This document shows positions 45,303 through 54,398 of a stretch of 64,000 nucleotides of DNA, piece by piece. Every line of letters starts with the position of its first letter. Within the stretch, counting starts at the first letter, position 1. The DNA lies in NCBI RefSeq assembly GCF_041435495.1, contig NZ_CP108644.1, forward strand, positions 62,001 to 126,000, read 5' to 3'. The stretch comes from Streptomyces sp. NBC_01116 (lineage in GTDB: Bacteria; Actinomycetota; Actinomycetes; Streptomycetales; Streptomycetaceae). Both the position numbers and the translations under genes were made by a program. The notes beneath the pieces were generated by a model. It saw only the letters and a program-made list of their open reading frames with translations. It made no database searches and was not told where the DNA came from.

Positions 45303-46190
45303 TCAGGGGAGAGGCGTGCCGCCGGTGGCGTTCATGATCTCGCCGGTGATGAACGAGGCGTTCGCGGAGGCCAGGAAGACGTAGGCGGGAGCCATCTCCG
45401 CAGGCTGCGCGGGCCGGCCAAGCGGGCTCTGCTTGCCGAACTCGGCGGTGTCGGGCAGCGTCGCCGGGATAAGCGGGGTCCAGACGGGGCCCGGGGCGAC
45501 GGCGTTGACGCGGATGCCCTCGGAGGCCAGCATCTGGGCCAGGCCCTGGGTGAAGGTGACGATCGCCCCCTTGGTCATCGCGTAGTCGAGGAGATGAGGG
45601 CTCGGCTTGTACGCCTGCACCGAGGTGGTGTTGATGATCGACCCTCCTGGCGGAATGTGCGGCAGGGCGCTCTTGCACAGCCAGAACGTGCCGTAGAGGT
45701 TGGTGCGCATCACCCGGTCGAACTGCTCGGTGGAGATCGCGGAGATCCCGTCGGGCTGCGACATCTGGTAGGCAGCGTTGTTCACCAGGACATCGATGCG
45801 GCCGAACTCGGAAACGGCGTCCTCGATGAGCGAGCGGCACTGCTTCTCGTCCCGGATGTCACAGACGACGGGGACCGCCCTGCGGCCCGCTTGCTCCACC
45901 AGTCGAACAGTCTCCGCGGCTTCCTTCCCCTCTTCGGGGAGGTGGGTGAAGACCACGTCCGCACCCTCGCGGGCGTAGGCCAGGGCGACCGCGCGGCCGA
46001 TACCGGAGTCGCCTCCGGTAATGACGGTCCTACGCCCGTCGAGCAGGCCGGAGCCGACGTAGGACTCCTCGCCGTGGTCGGGTGGCGGGTCCATAGGGCC
46101 GGTCCAGCCCGGGTGCTCCTGGTCTTGCTGAGGGAAGTCGGGGCGGGGGTGGGCCCGGTTGGGGTCCTGCGGTTGTTCGCTGCTTGCCAT
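45303..46190 (-). CDS. SDR-family oxidoreductase (YghA/GSP39 type)
   Basis: 295 residues from ATG 46190. A Pro-rich N-terminal tail (about 45 residues, with HPGWTGPMDPPPDHGEESYV) precedes a classical SDR domain: TVITGGDSGIGRAVALAYAR (cofactor Gly motif), DVLVNNAAYQM, INTTSVQAYKPSPHLLDYAM-TKG (catalytic Ser, Tyr, Lys) and NAVAPGPVWTPLIP. This arrangement is typical of the general stress SDRs of Bacillus (YdaD/GSP39) and Streptomyces. It probably reduces aldehydes or ketones with NAD(P)H. Part of the minus-strand stress run. Confidence 0.9.
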   Translation of the reverse strand: MASSEQPQDPNRAHPRPDFPQQDQEHPGWTGPMDPPPDHGEESYVGSGLLDGRRTVITGGDSGIGRAVALAYAREGADVVFTHLPEEGKEAAETVRLVEQAGRRAVPVVCDIRDEKQCRSLIEDAVSEFGRIDVLVNNAAYQMSQPDGISAISTEQFDRVMRTNLYGTFWLCKSALPHIPPGGSIINTTSVQAYKPSPHLLDYAMTKGAIVTFTQGLAQMLASEGIRVNAVAPGPVWTPLIPATLPDTAEFGKQSPLGRPAQPAEMAPAYVFLASANASFITGEIMNATGGTPLP

Positions 46191-46304
46191 GATTGTCGCT
46201 TTCTCACGTTGTCGAACAGGCACGGTGGGATCCGGTATGCCGGGCCGTCCGTACCGGGAGGGCCGGGCTTCGGCATCGGCGGCACCCGTGCGGAGCTGCT
46301 GTTG

Positions 46305-47351
46305 TCAGCCGATCTTTCGGCCGGCCAACGGTGCCGTGTCTTCGCCGGTGCCTTCACGTACTCCTCTCAGGAAGGCGTTCAGTGCGTCCTCCGCCGTACG
46401 GGTGGGCTGCCAGCCCAGTACGTCGCGGGCCCGGCCGGAGTCCAGTACGGGCAGGCGTAGCACCGCGTCGAACAGGTGCGGGGAAGCCGGTACGGTGTGG
46501 GCCCGCCAGGCGGCCGAGAGTGCGGTGCGCACCAGGGCCCGGGGGATCCGCACGATCCGGGCATCGAGCAGGTCCGCCAGCCTGCGGGCGTCGATGACCG
46601 GGTCTGCCGCCAGGTTGAAGGGGCCCCGTACGTCGCCGAGCACGGCCAGCCGGTAGGCATCGGCGGCATCGTCGGTGTGGAGGACCTGGAAACGTAGTCC
46701 GTCCAGGTCGGGCACGAAGGGCAGCAGGTCGGGCCGCAGGAGGGGGCCCGGGGCGTAGCGGCCGGCGAAGATCCGCCGCTGCTCGGGGGCGGCCGTCTCC
46801 TTGAAGAGGAATCCGGGGCGCAGCCGGACCACCCGGATCTGTGGGTGGCGCAGTTCGAAGGTGTCCAGGACCCGTTCCAGGTAAGCCTTCTCCCGGCAGT
46901 AGGCCGCGTCCGGCCAGCCGTCGGTGGGCCACTCCTCGTCGACGCCGGGTTCGTCCTTCGGTCCCGGGGAGTAGGCGCCGACGGACGAGGCGTGCACCAG
47001 GGCGGGAACCCCGCTGCGTGCCACGGCCTCGAAGACTCGCCGGGAGCCCAGCACGTTGCTCTGCCACGTCACGACCGGGTCGTGGGTGGGCTGAAAGCGC
47101 CAGGCCAGGTGGACGACGGCATCGGCGCCGCGCACGAGACCGGCGAGCCGGCCCTCGCTGTCGGTCCGGGACAGGTCGACGGTGTCCCACTCCACCTTCG
47201 GGATCTGAAGCCCGGGCCGCCTGCGGGCCAGCCCCAGGACCGAGCCGATGCCCGGGTCGGCGGCGAGCGCGCGGACCACGCTGGTGCCCACGTTGCCGGT
47301 GGCTCCCGTGACCACGACCCGCTTGCCGGGATGGGGGCCGTTGTTCTTCAT
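46305..47351 (-). CDS. NAD-dependent epimerase/dehydratase (extended SDR)
   Basis: 348 residues. The Rossmann Gly motif is VVVTGATGNVGTSVVRALAA; the core also shows ADAVVHLAWRFQPTHDPVVT, VHASSVGAYSPGPKD and the catalytic YxxxK in AAYCREKAYLERVL. The rest follows the extended-SDR layout with a C-terminal substrate domain. Substrate not assignable; often sugar-nucleotide or small carbonyl compounds. 48 bp after the dehydrogenase gene, so probably co-transcribed with it. Confidence 0.87.
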   Translation of the reverse strand: MKNNGPHPGKRVVVTGATGNVGTSVVRALAADPGIGSVLGLARRRPGLQIPKVEWDTVDLSRTDSEGRLAGLVRGADAVVHLAWRFQPTHDPVVTWQSNVLGSRRVFEAVARSGVPALVHASSVGAYSPGPKDEPGVDEEWPTDGWPDAAYCREKAYLERVLDTFELRHPQIRVVRLRPGFLFKETAAPEQRRIFAGRYAPGPLLRPDLLPFVPDLDGLRFQVLHTDDAADAYRLAVLGDVRGPFNLAADPVIDARRLADLLDARIVRIPRALVRTALSAAWRAHTVPASPHLFDAVLRLPVLDSGRARDVLGWQPTRTAEDALNAFLRGVREGTGEDTAPLAGRKIG

Positions 47352-47399
47352 GCCGGGGTTTCCTTCCTCCGTGGCTGCGGACAGGTCTCCGTGACCCGG

Positions 47400-48584
47400 T
47401 CAGGGGACGAGCAGGGTTTTGATCATGCCGTCCGCCTTATTCTGGAACGTCTCGTAAGCCTTCGGTCCCTCTTCCAGCGGCAGGTGGTGAGTGGCGAAGG
47501 AGTCCACGCCCAGCGGGTCGTCGTCGGTAAGCAGGGGCAGCAGGTCATCCACCCAGCGCTTGACGTTGGCCTGCCCCATGCGCAGCTGGATCTGCTTGTC
47601 GAACATGGTCAGCATCGGCATCGGGTCGGCGGAGCCGCCGTACACGCCGGAGACGGAGATCGTGCCGCCCCGGCGCACCAGGTCGATCGCCGCGTGCAGC
47701 GCGGCGAGGCGGTCGATGCCCGCTGTCTCCATCATGCGCTGGGCGAGGGCGTCGGGCAGCAGGCCGACCGCCGTGTGTGCCGCCTTGGCCACGGGTGAGC
47801 CGTGGGCCTCCATGCCGACCGCGTCGATCACCGCGTCGGTGCCGCGCCCACCCGTGAGGTCGCGGACGGCATCCCCGAGGTTTTCGCCGAAGCGGCGCAG
47901 GTCGAGGCAGGTGGCGCCGTGCCTGCTCGCCCGTTCGAGCCGGTCGGGGACCAGGTCCACGCCGATGACGAGACCGGCGCCGCGGTGGAGGGCGATCCGT
48001 GCGGCCATGGCGCCGATCGGGCCGAGGCCCAGGACGGTGACGCTGCCGCCGGGCGGGATGTCCGCGTACTCCACGGCCTGCCAGGCGGTGGGCAGGACAT
48101 CGGAGAGATACACGAACCGGTCGTCCGAAGGGCCGTGCGGGACCTTGATGGGCAGGTCGTTGCCGAAGGGGACCCGCAGGTACTCGGCCTGGCCTCCGGG
48201 CACCTGCCCGTAGAGCTTGGTGTACCCGAACAGGGACGCACCTGTGCCGCGCTCGCGCACCTGGGTCGTCTCGCACTGCGAGTGCAGCCCCTGCCCGCAC
48301 ATGTAGCAGTGCCCGCAGGACACGTTGAAGGGGATCACGACCCGGTCCCCCGGAGCGACGGCGGTCACCTCGCGGCCGACCTCCTCGACGACTCCCATGG
48401 GTTCGTGTCCCAGGATGTCGCCCGGGTCGAGGTAGGGCCCGAGGACCTCGTAGAGATGCAGATCGGAGCCGCAGATCCCGGTGGACGTGATCTTGACGAT
48501 GATGTCCGTCGGATCCTCGATCCGTGGGTCCGGGACCGTCTCCACCCGGACATCCCGCTTTCCCTGGTAGGTCAGTGCGCGCAT
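47400..48584 (-). CDS. zinc-dependent alcohol dehydrogenase (glutathione-independent FDH-like)
   Basis: 394 residues from ATG 48584. Medium-chain dehydrogenase: catalytic zinc region with TSTGICGSDLHLYEVLG and GHEPMGVVEEVG; structural-zinc Cys cluster CGHCYMCGQGLHSQC; Rossmann segment VTVLGLGPIGAMAARIALHR. The long insert after residue 240 and the end YETFQNKADGMIKTLLVP match the glutathione-independent formaldehyde-dehydrogenase-like subfamily. Expected role: oxidation of aldehydes or alcohols with NAD. First gene of the minus-strand run of six. Confidence 0.9.
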   Translation of the reverse strand: MRALTYQGKRDVRVETVPDPRIEDPTDIIVKITSTGICGSDLHLYEVLGPYLDPGDILGHEPMGVVEEVGREVTAVAPGDRVVIPFNVSCGHCYMCGQGLHSQCETTQVRERGTGASLFGYTKLYGQVPGGQAEYLRVPFGNDLPIKVPHGPSDDRFVYLSDVLPTAWQAVEYADIPPGGSVTVLGLGPIGAMAARIALHRGAGLVIGVDLVPDRLERASRHGATCLDLRRFGENLGDAVRDLTGGRGTDAVIDAVGMEAHGSPVAKAAHTAVGLLPDALAQRMMETAGIDRLAALHAAIDLVRRGGTISVSGVYGGSADPMPMLTMFDKQIQLRMGQANVKRWVDDLLPLLTDDDPLGVDSFATHHLPLEEGPKAYETFQNKADGMIKTLLVP

Positions 48585-48697
48585 GGCGCCGCTCCCTCCG
48601 TCACCGGCTATTCGTGGACGAGTGTGCCGGGTTCCCATCAGCCGCCCCATGAAACACGCAAGCAGACCGGCAGGCGAAGCACGAGCGGCCATTTGCG

Positions 48698-49244
48698 ATG
48701 ATGACGACACGAGGAACAGCGCTCTCACCGTGGTCGACATGGTCAATACATACGATCACCCCGACGCCGACCTGCTCATTCTCTCTGTCCGGACGGCACT
48801 GCCCCCATCGCCCGGCTCATCGCCCGCGCCCGCTCGGAACATATTCCCGTCATCTACGCGAACGACAACTTCGGAGAATGGCGATCCCACCACGGAGAGA
48901 TCATCGAGAAGACTCTCGCGAGGAAGAACGCAGAGCTAATGAAGCCCGTTCTGCCGGACGACGATTCCCTGTTCGTGGTCAAAGCACGGCACTCGATCTT
49001 CTACGAAACGCCGATGAGCTACCTGCTGTCCCAGCTGGGTGCTGACCATGTGGTGCTGTGCGGGCAGGTCACCGAACAGTGCGTGCTGTATTCAGCACTC
49101 GATGCCCATATCCGCCATCTGCACGCGACCGTCCCCAAAAACGCGGTGGCCCATATCCACAGCGACCTGGCCGACGCTGCGCTGCACATGATGGAACGCA
49201 TCATGGGGGCCAGGATCACTTCAGCGGACGATGTCACCTTCTGA
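48698..49244 (+). pseudogene. isochorismatase-like cysteine hydrolase with two frameshifts
   Basis: Three frames must be joined to get a normal hydrolase: ATGATGACGACA at the start (MMTTR), then NSALTVVDMVNTYDHPDADL, then a shift at a five-base C tract near 48801-48807, then LIARARSEHIPVIYANDNFG, and finally VKARHSIFYETPMSYLLSQL, GADHVVLCGQVTEQCVLYSA with the catalytic Cys. Catalytic Asp, Lys and Cys are all present once corrected. Two one-base indels inactivate it, unless they are sequencing errors. Confidence 0.75.
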
Positions 49245-49348
49245 GGCCGCCGCAAGAAGGGTGCCGGGGTACCGTTCCGAGGCGATCACATTCTCCCGGG
49301 CGCTGTCCGTCTCCGGCCTCTTCGCCTCGGCCGGAGCACGGCCTCACA

Positions 49349-49744
49349 TCAGTCGAGGTAGTGGGCATGCCCCTGGTCGTCGAGGCCCACGGAGCCGGAT
49401 CCCTCCGGGATGATGCAGAACTCGTTGCCCTCGGGGTCGGCCATCACCAGAAAGCCGCCATCGGTGTATTCCTCCAGGCGTCTTCCTCCGAGTGCCTCGA
49501 CCCGCCGCTGCTCGGCCGCCGGATCTGGGGAGGCGAGGTCGAGGTGCATGCGGTTCTTCCCTGGCCTGGGTTCACCGGCCTGCTGAAAGCCCAGTCCCAG
49601 GCCGTTCTTCCGCCGCAGCCAGATATAGGGGCCCGTGCGGTCCACGATGGGTCGGGAGAGCAGCTCCGACCAGAACGCGGCGAGGCGCTCGGGGCTGTCG
49701 GCGTCGATGACGAGGGTGTCGATCTGCGGAGGTGCTTCTGTCAT
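49349..49744 (-). CDS. VOC-family protein
   Basis: 131 residues from ATG 49744. Single VOC module: IDTLVIDADSPERLAAFWSE, GLGLGFQQAGEPRPGKNRMH, LDLASPDPAAEQRRVEALGG, FLVMADPEGNEFCIIPEGSG with the conserved metal-ligand strand DPEGNEF. It belongs to the glyoxalase-like domain group common in Streptomyces. Alone on its strand; substrate unknown. Confidence 0.82.
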   Translation of the reverse strand: MTEAPPQIDTLVIDADSPERLAAFWSELLSRPIVDRTGPYIWLRRKNGLGLGFQQAGEPRPGKNRMHLDLASPDPAAEQRRVEALGGRRLEEYTDGGFLVMADPEGNEFCIIPEGSGSVGLDDQGHAHYLD

Positions 49745-49969
49745 GCCTTGATCCTGTGTCACCGGGCGACCTCGCGGAAATGCGGTCCCCTCTTCCGACA
49801 ATGACTCGCTGGGCTTACCGATCTCGGCAGTCTGGCCGACTCGATACGCGGCCGGGCTACTTCGTATCGGACGGGTAGCCGCAAAGGCACTCCTCTTCCA
49901 GGCGCAGTCTGCGGGCGTTCCTCCTGCGCGGACATCGGCACCAGATCCGGCGTGTACATTCCTCAGCTT

Positions 49970-50950
49970 TCAGGATCGCGCGTCGTTCGGCCTGAGCTGT
50001 CGGATGCGTCCGTCGAGCTCACGTCGGTAGAAGTCGATGAAGCCGTCGGGGTCGGGGCCCGCGTTCTGCATGACCAGCCTGTCGAAGCCCGCGTCGACGT
50101 AGCTCTGGGCGACCTCGATGTAGCGTCCAGGGTCTGCTCCGCAGGCGAACTTCTTCAGGATGTCCTCCTCGCGCACGGTGGTGGTCGCGGCATCGAAGTT
50201 GACCGGATTGGGCAGCTCACTCATCACTTTCCACCCGGTCAGCGCCCACCGCGAGGTCTCGAGAGCGGCGCGGGCGGCGGTGTGCGCGTCGGGCGCCCAG
50301 GCCATCGGGACCTCGCCGTAGCACGGGCCGGCTCCCCCGGCGTCACGGTAGTGCTGGATGATGCTCGGCTTGTCCTCCGTGGCGAACAGGCCGTCACCCA
50401 GCTCGGCGGCGATGCGGGTCGACAAATGACCGCTGGCGGCCACGGCGATCAGGGGAAGTTCGTCGGGGAGGTCGAAGACCCGGGCGTCCTGGAGCCGCAG
50501 ATGCTTGCCCTCGTAGGACCGGTACCCACCGCTCCAGAGCAGCCGGATGATCTCCAGGGCTTCGGTGAGCATCTCGTGCCGGGGATGGACCGCGTCCGGG
50601 AACCCGGGGCCGACGACGTGTTCGTTGAGCCGCTCCCCGGAGCCGACGCCCAGGACGAAGCGGCCTTCCGAGAGCAGGGCGAGTGTCGCGGCGGCCTGAG
50701 CGATGATGGCGGGGTGGTAGCGCACGGTGGGACACGTGACTCCGGTCGCCAGACCGATCCGCGATGTCCTGGCCGCGATGCTTCCCAGCACTGTCCAGGC
50801 GAACGGTGAGTGCCCCTGGTTGTCGAGCCAGGGGTGGTAGTGATCGCTGATCTCGACGAAGTCGAATCCCGCCTCCTCGGCGAGCACAGCCTGCCTGACC
50901 AGCTCCGCCGGGCCGAATGCCTCCGCCGCCAGCTTGTATCCCACCTGCAT
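49970..50950 (-). CDS. F420-dependent LLM-class oxidoreductase
   Basis: 326 residues from ATG 50950. A luciferase-like TIM barrel: QVGYKLAAEAFGPAELVRQA, FDFVEISDHYHPWLDNQGHS, IGLATGVTCPTVRYHPAIIA, RFVLGVGSGERLNEHVVGPG and the C-terminal RLVMQNAGPDPDGFIDFYRR. These motifs are those of the TIGR03557-type F420-dependent glucose-6-phosphate dehydrogenase-like group. Cofactor F420 is expected because actinobacteria make it; the substrate is unclear. A near-consensus sigma-B promoter lies about 50 bases upstream. Confidence 0.88.
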   Translation of the reverse strand: MQVGYKLAAEAFGPAELVRQAVLAEEAGFDFVEISDHYHPWLDNQGHSPFAWTVLGSIAARTSRIGLATGVTCPTVRYHPAIIAQAAATLALLSEGRFVLGVGSGERLNEHVVGPGFPDAVHPRHEMLTEALEIIRLLWSGGYRSYEGKHLRLQDARVFDLPDELPLIAVAASGHLSTRIAAELGDGLFATEDKPSIIQHYRDAGGAGPCYGEVPMAWAPDAHTAARAALETSRWALTGWKVMSELPNPVNFDAATTTVREEDILKKFACGADPGRYIEVAQSYVDAGFDRLVMQNAGPDPDGFIDFYRRELDGRIRQLRPNDARS

Positions 50951-50996
50951 GTGGTCCTCATTCCGCACGTGTCGTGGCCGCATCTTCCGCACAGAG

Positions 50997-51021
50997 GTAC
51001 CCCCTGATCTCCGTACGTAAC
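50997..51021 (-). promoter_or_regulatory. possible sigma-B-type promoter (GTTA-N15-GGGTAC)
   Basis: On the minus strand GTTA (51021-51018) and GGGTAC (51002-50997) are 15 bases apart; only the last base of the -35 differs from the GNNT consensus. The -10 is about 46 bases before the LLM oxidoreductase start. Confidence 0.4.
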
Positions 51022-51145
51022 GATCGCGAGCAGAGGCAGAGCGGGATGCAGCCCGGACCTGGCCCCTCCGGGTGATGCTCGGCGGTACCGCGGCCGTCAT
51101 GTCCGGCCCGCCCGGCTGCGCGACTGAAGGTTCGAGGTCCGCGCG

Positions 51146-51814
51146 TCAGCCTGGACCTGGGCCGAAAGGGCTGTCGTCGAGGCGGTCTAGGAGATCGGCG
51201 ACATCCCCGTACACCGCTTCCGCTCCAGCCCGCTCCAGGTCCGTCCGAGGGATACCGCCCGACAGGAGAGCAACCGCGGTCGCCCCGGCCCGCCCCGCCG
51301 CCTCCATGTCCCACACCGTGTCGCCCACGAACACCGCCCGCTCCGCACTGGCTCCGGCCAGCCGGCACGCCAGCTCGACAGGCTCCGGTGAGGGCTTGCC
51401 CCGGTCGACGTCATCCGCACTCGCCGTGGCCAGGATCGCCTCGTCCGCGTCCACCGCCCGCCGCAGAGCCGCGAGCTCCGCCCCGCCCGCCGACGTGGCG
51501 AGGACAACCCGCCAACCGCGTCCGGCCAGGGCGCGCAACAGGTCGCCCGCGCCCGCGAAGGCAGGGAGGCGGTCGAAGTACGTCGCGTAGAGCACGGTGT
51601 GGGCGGAGCTGATGGCCGCATCCTGCTCGGGGTCCCTGTCAAACCCCAGCAGTCGCTCGATCAGATCACCGGAGCCGAGGCCGACCGCCCGGTGGATGTC
51701 CGGCATCGGCACTGTGTGCCCGGCCTGCCGGAAAGCCTCCCACCACGACACCACGTGGAGGTGATTGGTATCGGTAAGTGTGCCGTCCACATCGAAGATC
51801 GCCGCGCCCGTCAT
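51146..51814 (-). CDS. HAD-superfamily hydrolase
   Basis: 222 residues. HAD motifs: AAIFDVDGTLTDTN (motif I, both Asp), VVLATSAGGAELAALRRAVD (motif II Thr/Ser), GKPSPEPVELACRLAGASAE (motif III Lys) and AVFVGDTVWDMEAAGRAGAT (motif IV). The cap between motifs I and II is helical (type C1), as in phosphoglycolate-phosphatase-like enzymes. Expected to remove phosphate from a small metabolite. Monocistronic; ATG 51814. Confidence 0.87.
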   Translation of the reverse strand: MTGAAIFDVDGTLTDTNHLHVVSWWEAFRQAGHTVPMPDIHRAVGLGSGDLIERLLGFDRDPEQDAAISSAHTVLYATYFDRLPAFAGAGDLLRALAGRGWRVVLATSAGGAELAALRRAVDADEAILATASADDVDRGKPSPEPVELACRLAGASAERAVFVGDTVWDMEAAGRAGATAVALLSGGIPRTDLERAGAEAVYGDVADLLDRLDDSPFGPGPG

Positions 51815-51870
51815 GGTCTCCCGCTTTCAGTGGCTGTCAGGCCTTGCGCACCTGGACCCGCCGGTGGGCG

Positions 51871-52199
51871 TCAGCGTCCGAGGCCCTTGCGGAGCTCCTC
51901 CCTGTTCATGGAGGAACGCCCGTCGATGTTCTTCTTCCTGGCCTCCGCGCACAGCTGGTCCTTCGTGGGACCCTGCGCGCCCTTGTGGGAGCGTTCGCCG
52001 CCGCGTTCGTAGGCGGACCTTCCCGGCCTGCGTCGACGTCCTGCTCGCCGTCGTCGACTCGCCGGACCGGGCGCGCTGCTTGTTGACGGTCCGGGCCGCG
52101 ATCTCCTTCGCACGACCCTCCGACGCGCCCTGTTCCTCCTGGCTCTCCTTGATGTGCCCGTACTGCCGCTTCACGCTTCCTGCTGGACCCGGCCGGCAC
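51871..52199 (-). pseudogene. plasmid-stabilisation-like small protein, frameshifted
   Basis: Pieces of a known Streptomyces small protein family lie in three frames: MPAGSSRKRE, then KRQYGHIKESQEEQGASEGR and AKEIAARTVNKQRARSGEST, then ERGGERSHKGAQGPTKDQLC and NIDGRSSMNREELRKGLGR ending at 51871. Intact members, annotated as plasmid stabilisation proteins, have these blocks in one frame (from family memory). Two indels therefore disrupt it. Confidence 0.6.
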
Positions 52200-52350
52200 G
52201 ACATACTCCTCACTCGTCTCGGCGGTGTGGCGGGCCCGGAGTCCGTCACGAAGGCCGGAACACCCACCGCGTTTCCTCTACGGACCCCACTAAACAACGC
52301 ACCAAGGGATTGCGCCTCTGGAGGCAGAATCAAGAAGTGTCACTCCCTGA

Positions 52351-52554
52351 AGCCAGCAGGGCGACGGTCAGCTCCGCAGCGCTCTCGTCGAGCGCCGGAG
52401 CAGCCTGATCGCCGAACTCGTTATCTGCCGCACCCAGCTCGCCGCGCTCAAAAGCACCGGCCGCTGCCGCCTCGTTGCCGTGGTCCGTCCGCACGAGGTG
52501 GAGAGGGTTTTCTCAGGCACCCGGCATGTCAGCCAAGTTGACACCGCGCACTGA
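52351..52554 (+). pseudogene. C-terminal gene remnant of unknown family
   Basis: The frame after a stop at 52348-52350 reads SQQGDGQLRSALVERRSSLI, then AELVICRTQLAALKSTGRCR, LVAVVRPHEVERVFSGTRHV, ending at 52554. The sequence looks like real protein, but there is no start codon. No family recognised. Confidence 0.4.
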
Positions 52555-52812
52555 ACCGCTCCGGATCGATGGAAGTCCCGTGTGAGGCTTCGCACCGACA
52601 GCGGTGGGTACATCCGCAAGCATGGATGCCGGCGCATGGATATCGCTGATAGCTACGGGGATCGTCCTGCTCGCCGGGGCGGGGCTCATCTGCTACGAGC
52701 ACTGGGGATCCGGCGCGAACCGGAGCCGGAAACAAGACCTCGGTCCGGACCACACCAGCGACGGAGGCGGAGGCGGCTGACGGTTCGGCCGAACCGCGCT
52801 GGGCGGCAAGCC

Positions 52813-53712
52813 GGCCGGGGAGACCTTCGGGTCGCCGGCCTCGCGGATCCTCTCCCAGTAGCGGGCCAGCTGCTTCATCGTCGCGTTGACCTCTTCGAGG
52901 AGGATCAACAACCGTGGGCCGATGGCCTTCGGATCGGCGCCGATACCGAGCTCGTCAGCGACCCGCGTACGGCGCCGCCCTTCGATGCCGAGGGCGATGA
53001 GCTGGTCATGGATGTCGGCGACGTCGGCGCAGCAGGTGACGCGGGGCAGGCCGCGCGCCCAGAGGTGGGAGATCCGCTTGGTGTCCAGGACGAAGACGCG
53101 TGAGCCGTGGTGGAGCATCTGGCAGGCGATGCACCGCAGGATCACCGACTTGCCGCCGCCGGTGGAGGCGTTGACGAGGATGTGCGGCGTCCAGGTCGAC
53201 GGAGACAATCCGCCCGCCGGTCCCGAACCCGATGAGCGGGGCGGACTCCTTCGCCTTGGCGACCAGCTCCCGCGTCTTGGGGTCCTTGAAGAGGGCTGTG
53301 GCCGGGGGCTTGCGGGTCTTCTTCACCAGCACGTACGGCTTGCGGCCCTCCGGGTGCCAGGAGAACGTGACGCCCTGGAGGGCGAGTTCCTGGGTGATGA
53401 GGTCGGCCACCACGTCGCGGAAGAACCCGAGCCGGGCGGGCAGGTCGATGCGTATCTGTGCGTCGTCGTCGGAGAAGTTCTTCGGGATGTGGAGGTAGCG
53501 GCGCGGGTCGGTCTGCTCCGCCAGCCCGAGCGGCTGATGCAGGCCTCGTGCAGCGGGCCCACCCACTCGCGCATCAGCTCCCGGCGCTCACGGGTGAGGA
53601 CCATGTACGTCGCGGTGCCCACCGTGAGGACCGAGGCGGCGCCGATCCCGGCGGGCTCCAGCGCGGCGAGCGCCGCCTCCCGGTTCCCCCACAGCTCCGT
53701 CAGCTCCCTCAT
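52813..53712 (-). pseudogene. FtsK/SpoIIIE-type DNA translocase of a conjugative element, decayed
   Basis: Three consecutive frames are needed: MRELTELWGNREAALAALEP at the start, then YLHIPKNFSDDDAQIRIDLP and SWHPEGRKPYVLVKKTRKPP, then HILVNASTGGGKSVILRCIA (Walker A) and RLLILLEEVNATMKQLARYW (Walker B). The protein then breaks off at AGDPKVSPA, where intact members continue for over 100 residues. This is the TraSA-like hexameric translocase of actinomycete ICEs. Two frameshifts and a missing C-terminus make it non-functional. Confidence 0.78.
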
Positions 53713-53843
53713 TCTCGCGGGTGGCGTCCAGATCCCGGGTGGTCAGGTAGCCGCTCTCCGCGACCCCGCCACCAAGGGCGAGGCGGAAGGACAACCGTGG
53801 TGCTTGAGTACTTCCGGATGCTCTCCTGCCGTGTTCTTGGTGT

Positions 53844-54287
53844 CTACGCGGCTGGGGTGAGATCGGCTTGGCCGAACAGCAGTGCCCAGCCTGTGGGGAG
53901 CTGGTGGAGGATGCGGGTGATCAACAAGGGGCCGGCCTGAGCGGAAACTGCGGTGAAGACGGCGCCGATGTCCCAGCGGGTGGTGGCCAGGGACGCGCCG
54001 GAGCGGGTGGCGACGTCCTTGGCGAAGTCCCATCCGGTGAGCGGCTGGGGGCCGGGAATCTGAGAGGTCAGTACGCGTGCCGCCTCATGGGGCAGGCAGC
54101 GTGCCAGATCGACGCGTTCGTCACCGGTCAGTTGGCGCCCGAGTCCGGCGAGCACCAGGCGAACGGCTTCGTCGGCCCGCTCACGGGTTGGGTAGGCGCC
54201 TTCGTAGCGAATCATCTCCAGCAGCTGCTCGTACCCGGTCGAGTACGGCTGCTGGTGCTCTCGCGGTCCGCGCGCTTCGGTGATCAC
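53844..54287 (-). CDS. DUF2267-domain protein
   Basis: 147 residues from GTG 54287. It has two similar helical halves: YEQLLEMIRYEGAYPTRERA, AVRLVLAGLGRQLTGDERVD, LARCLPHEAARVLTSQI, then DFAKDVATRSGASLATTRWD, IGAVFTAVSAQAGPLLITRI. This matches DUF2267, a family of unknown function often near stress sigma factors. Here it lies 111 bp downstream of the sigma factor gene at 54399 on the same strand, so it is probably co-transcribed. Confidence 0.78.
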   Translation of the reverse strand: MITEARGPREHQQPYSTGYEQLLEMIRYEGAYPTRERADEAVRLVLAGLGRQLTGDERVDLARCLPHEAARVLTSQIPGPQPLTGWDFAKDVATRSGASLATTRWDIGAVFTAVSAQAGPLLITRILHQLPTGWALLFGQADLTPAA

Positions 54288-54398
54288 TGCGGTACATGCC
54301 TTTCAGTTGTGGGAGTGCAGGGTGCCCGAGTTCAGCGAGCACCAGGCGGGGGATTCGCCGGCCCGCTTCGGGTGGGGTGGGCGGTGAGCTGACCGTGT

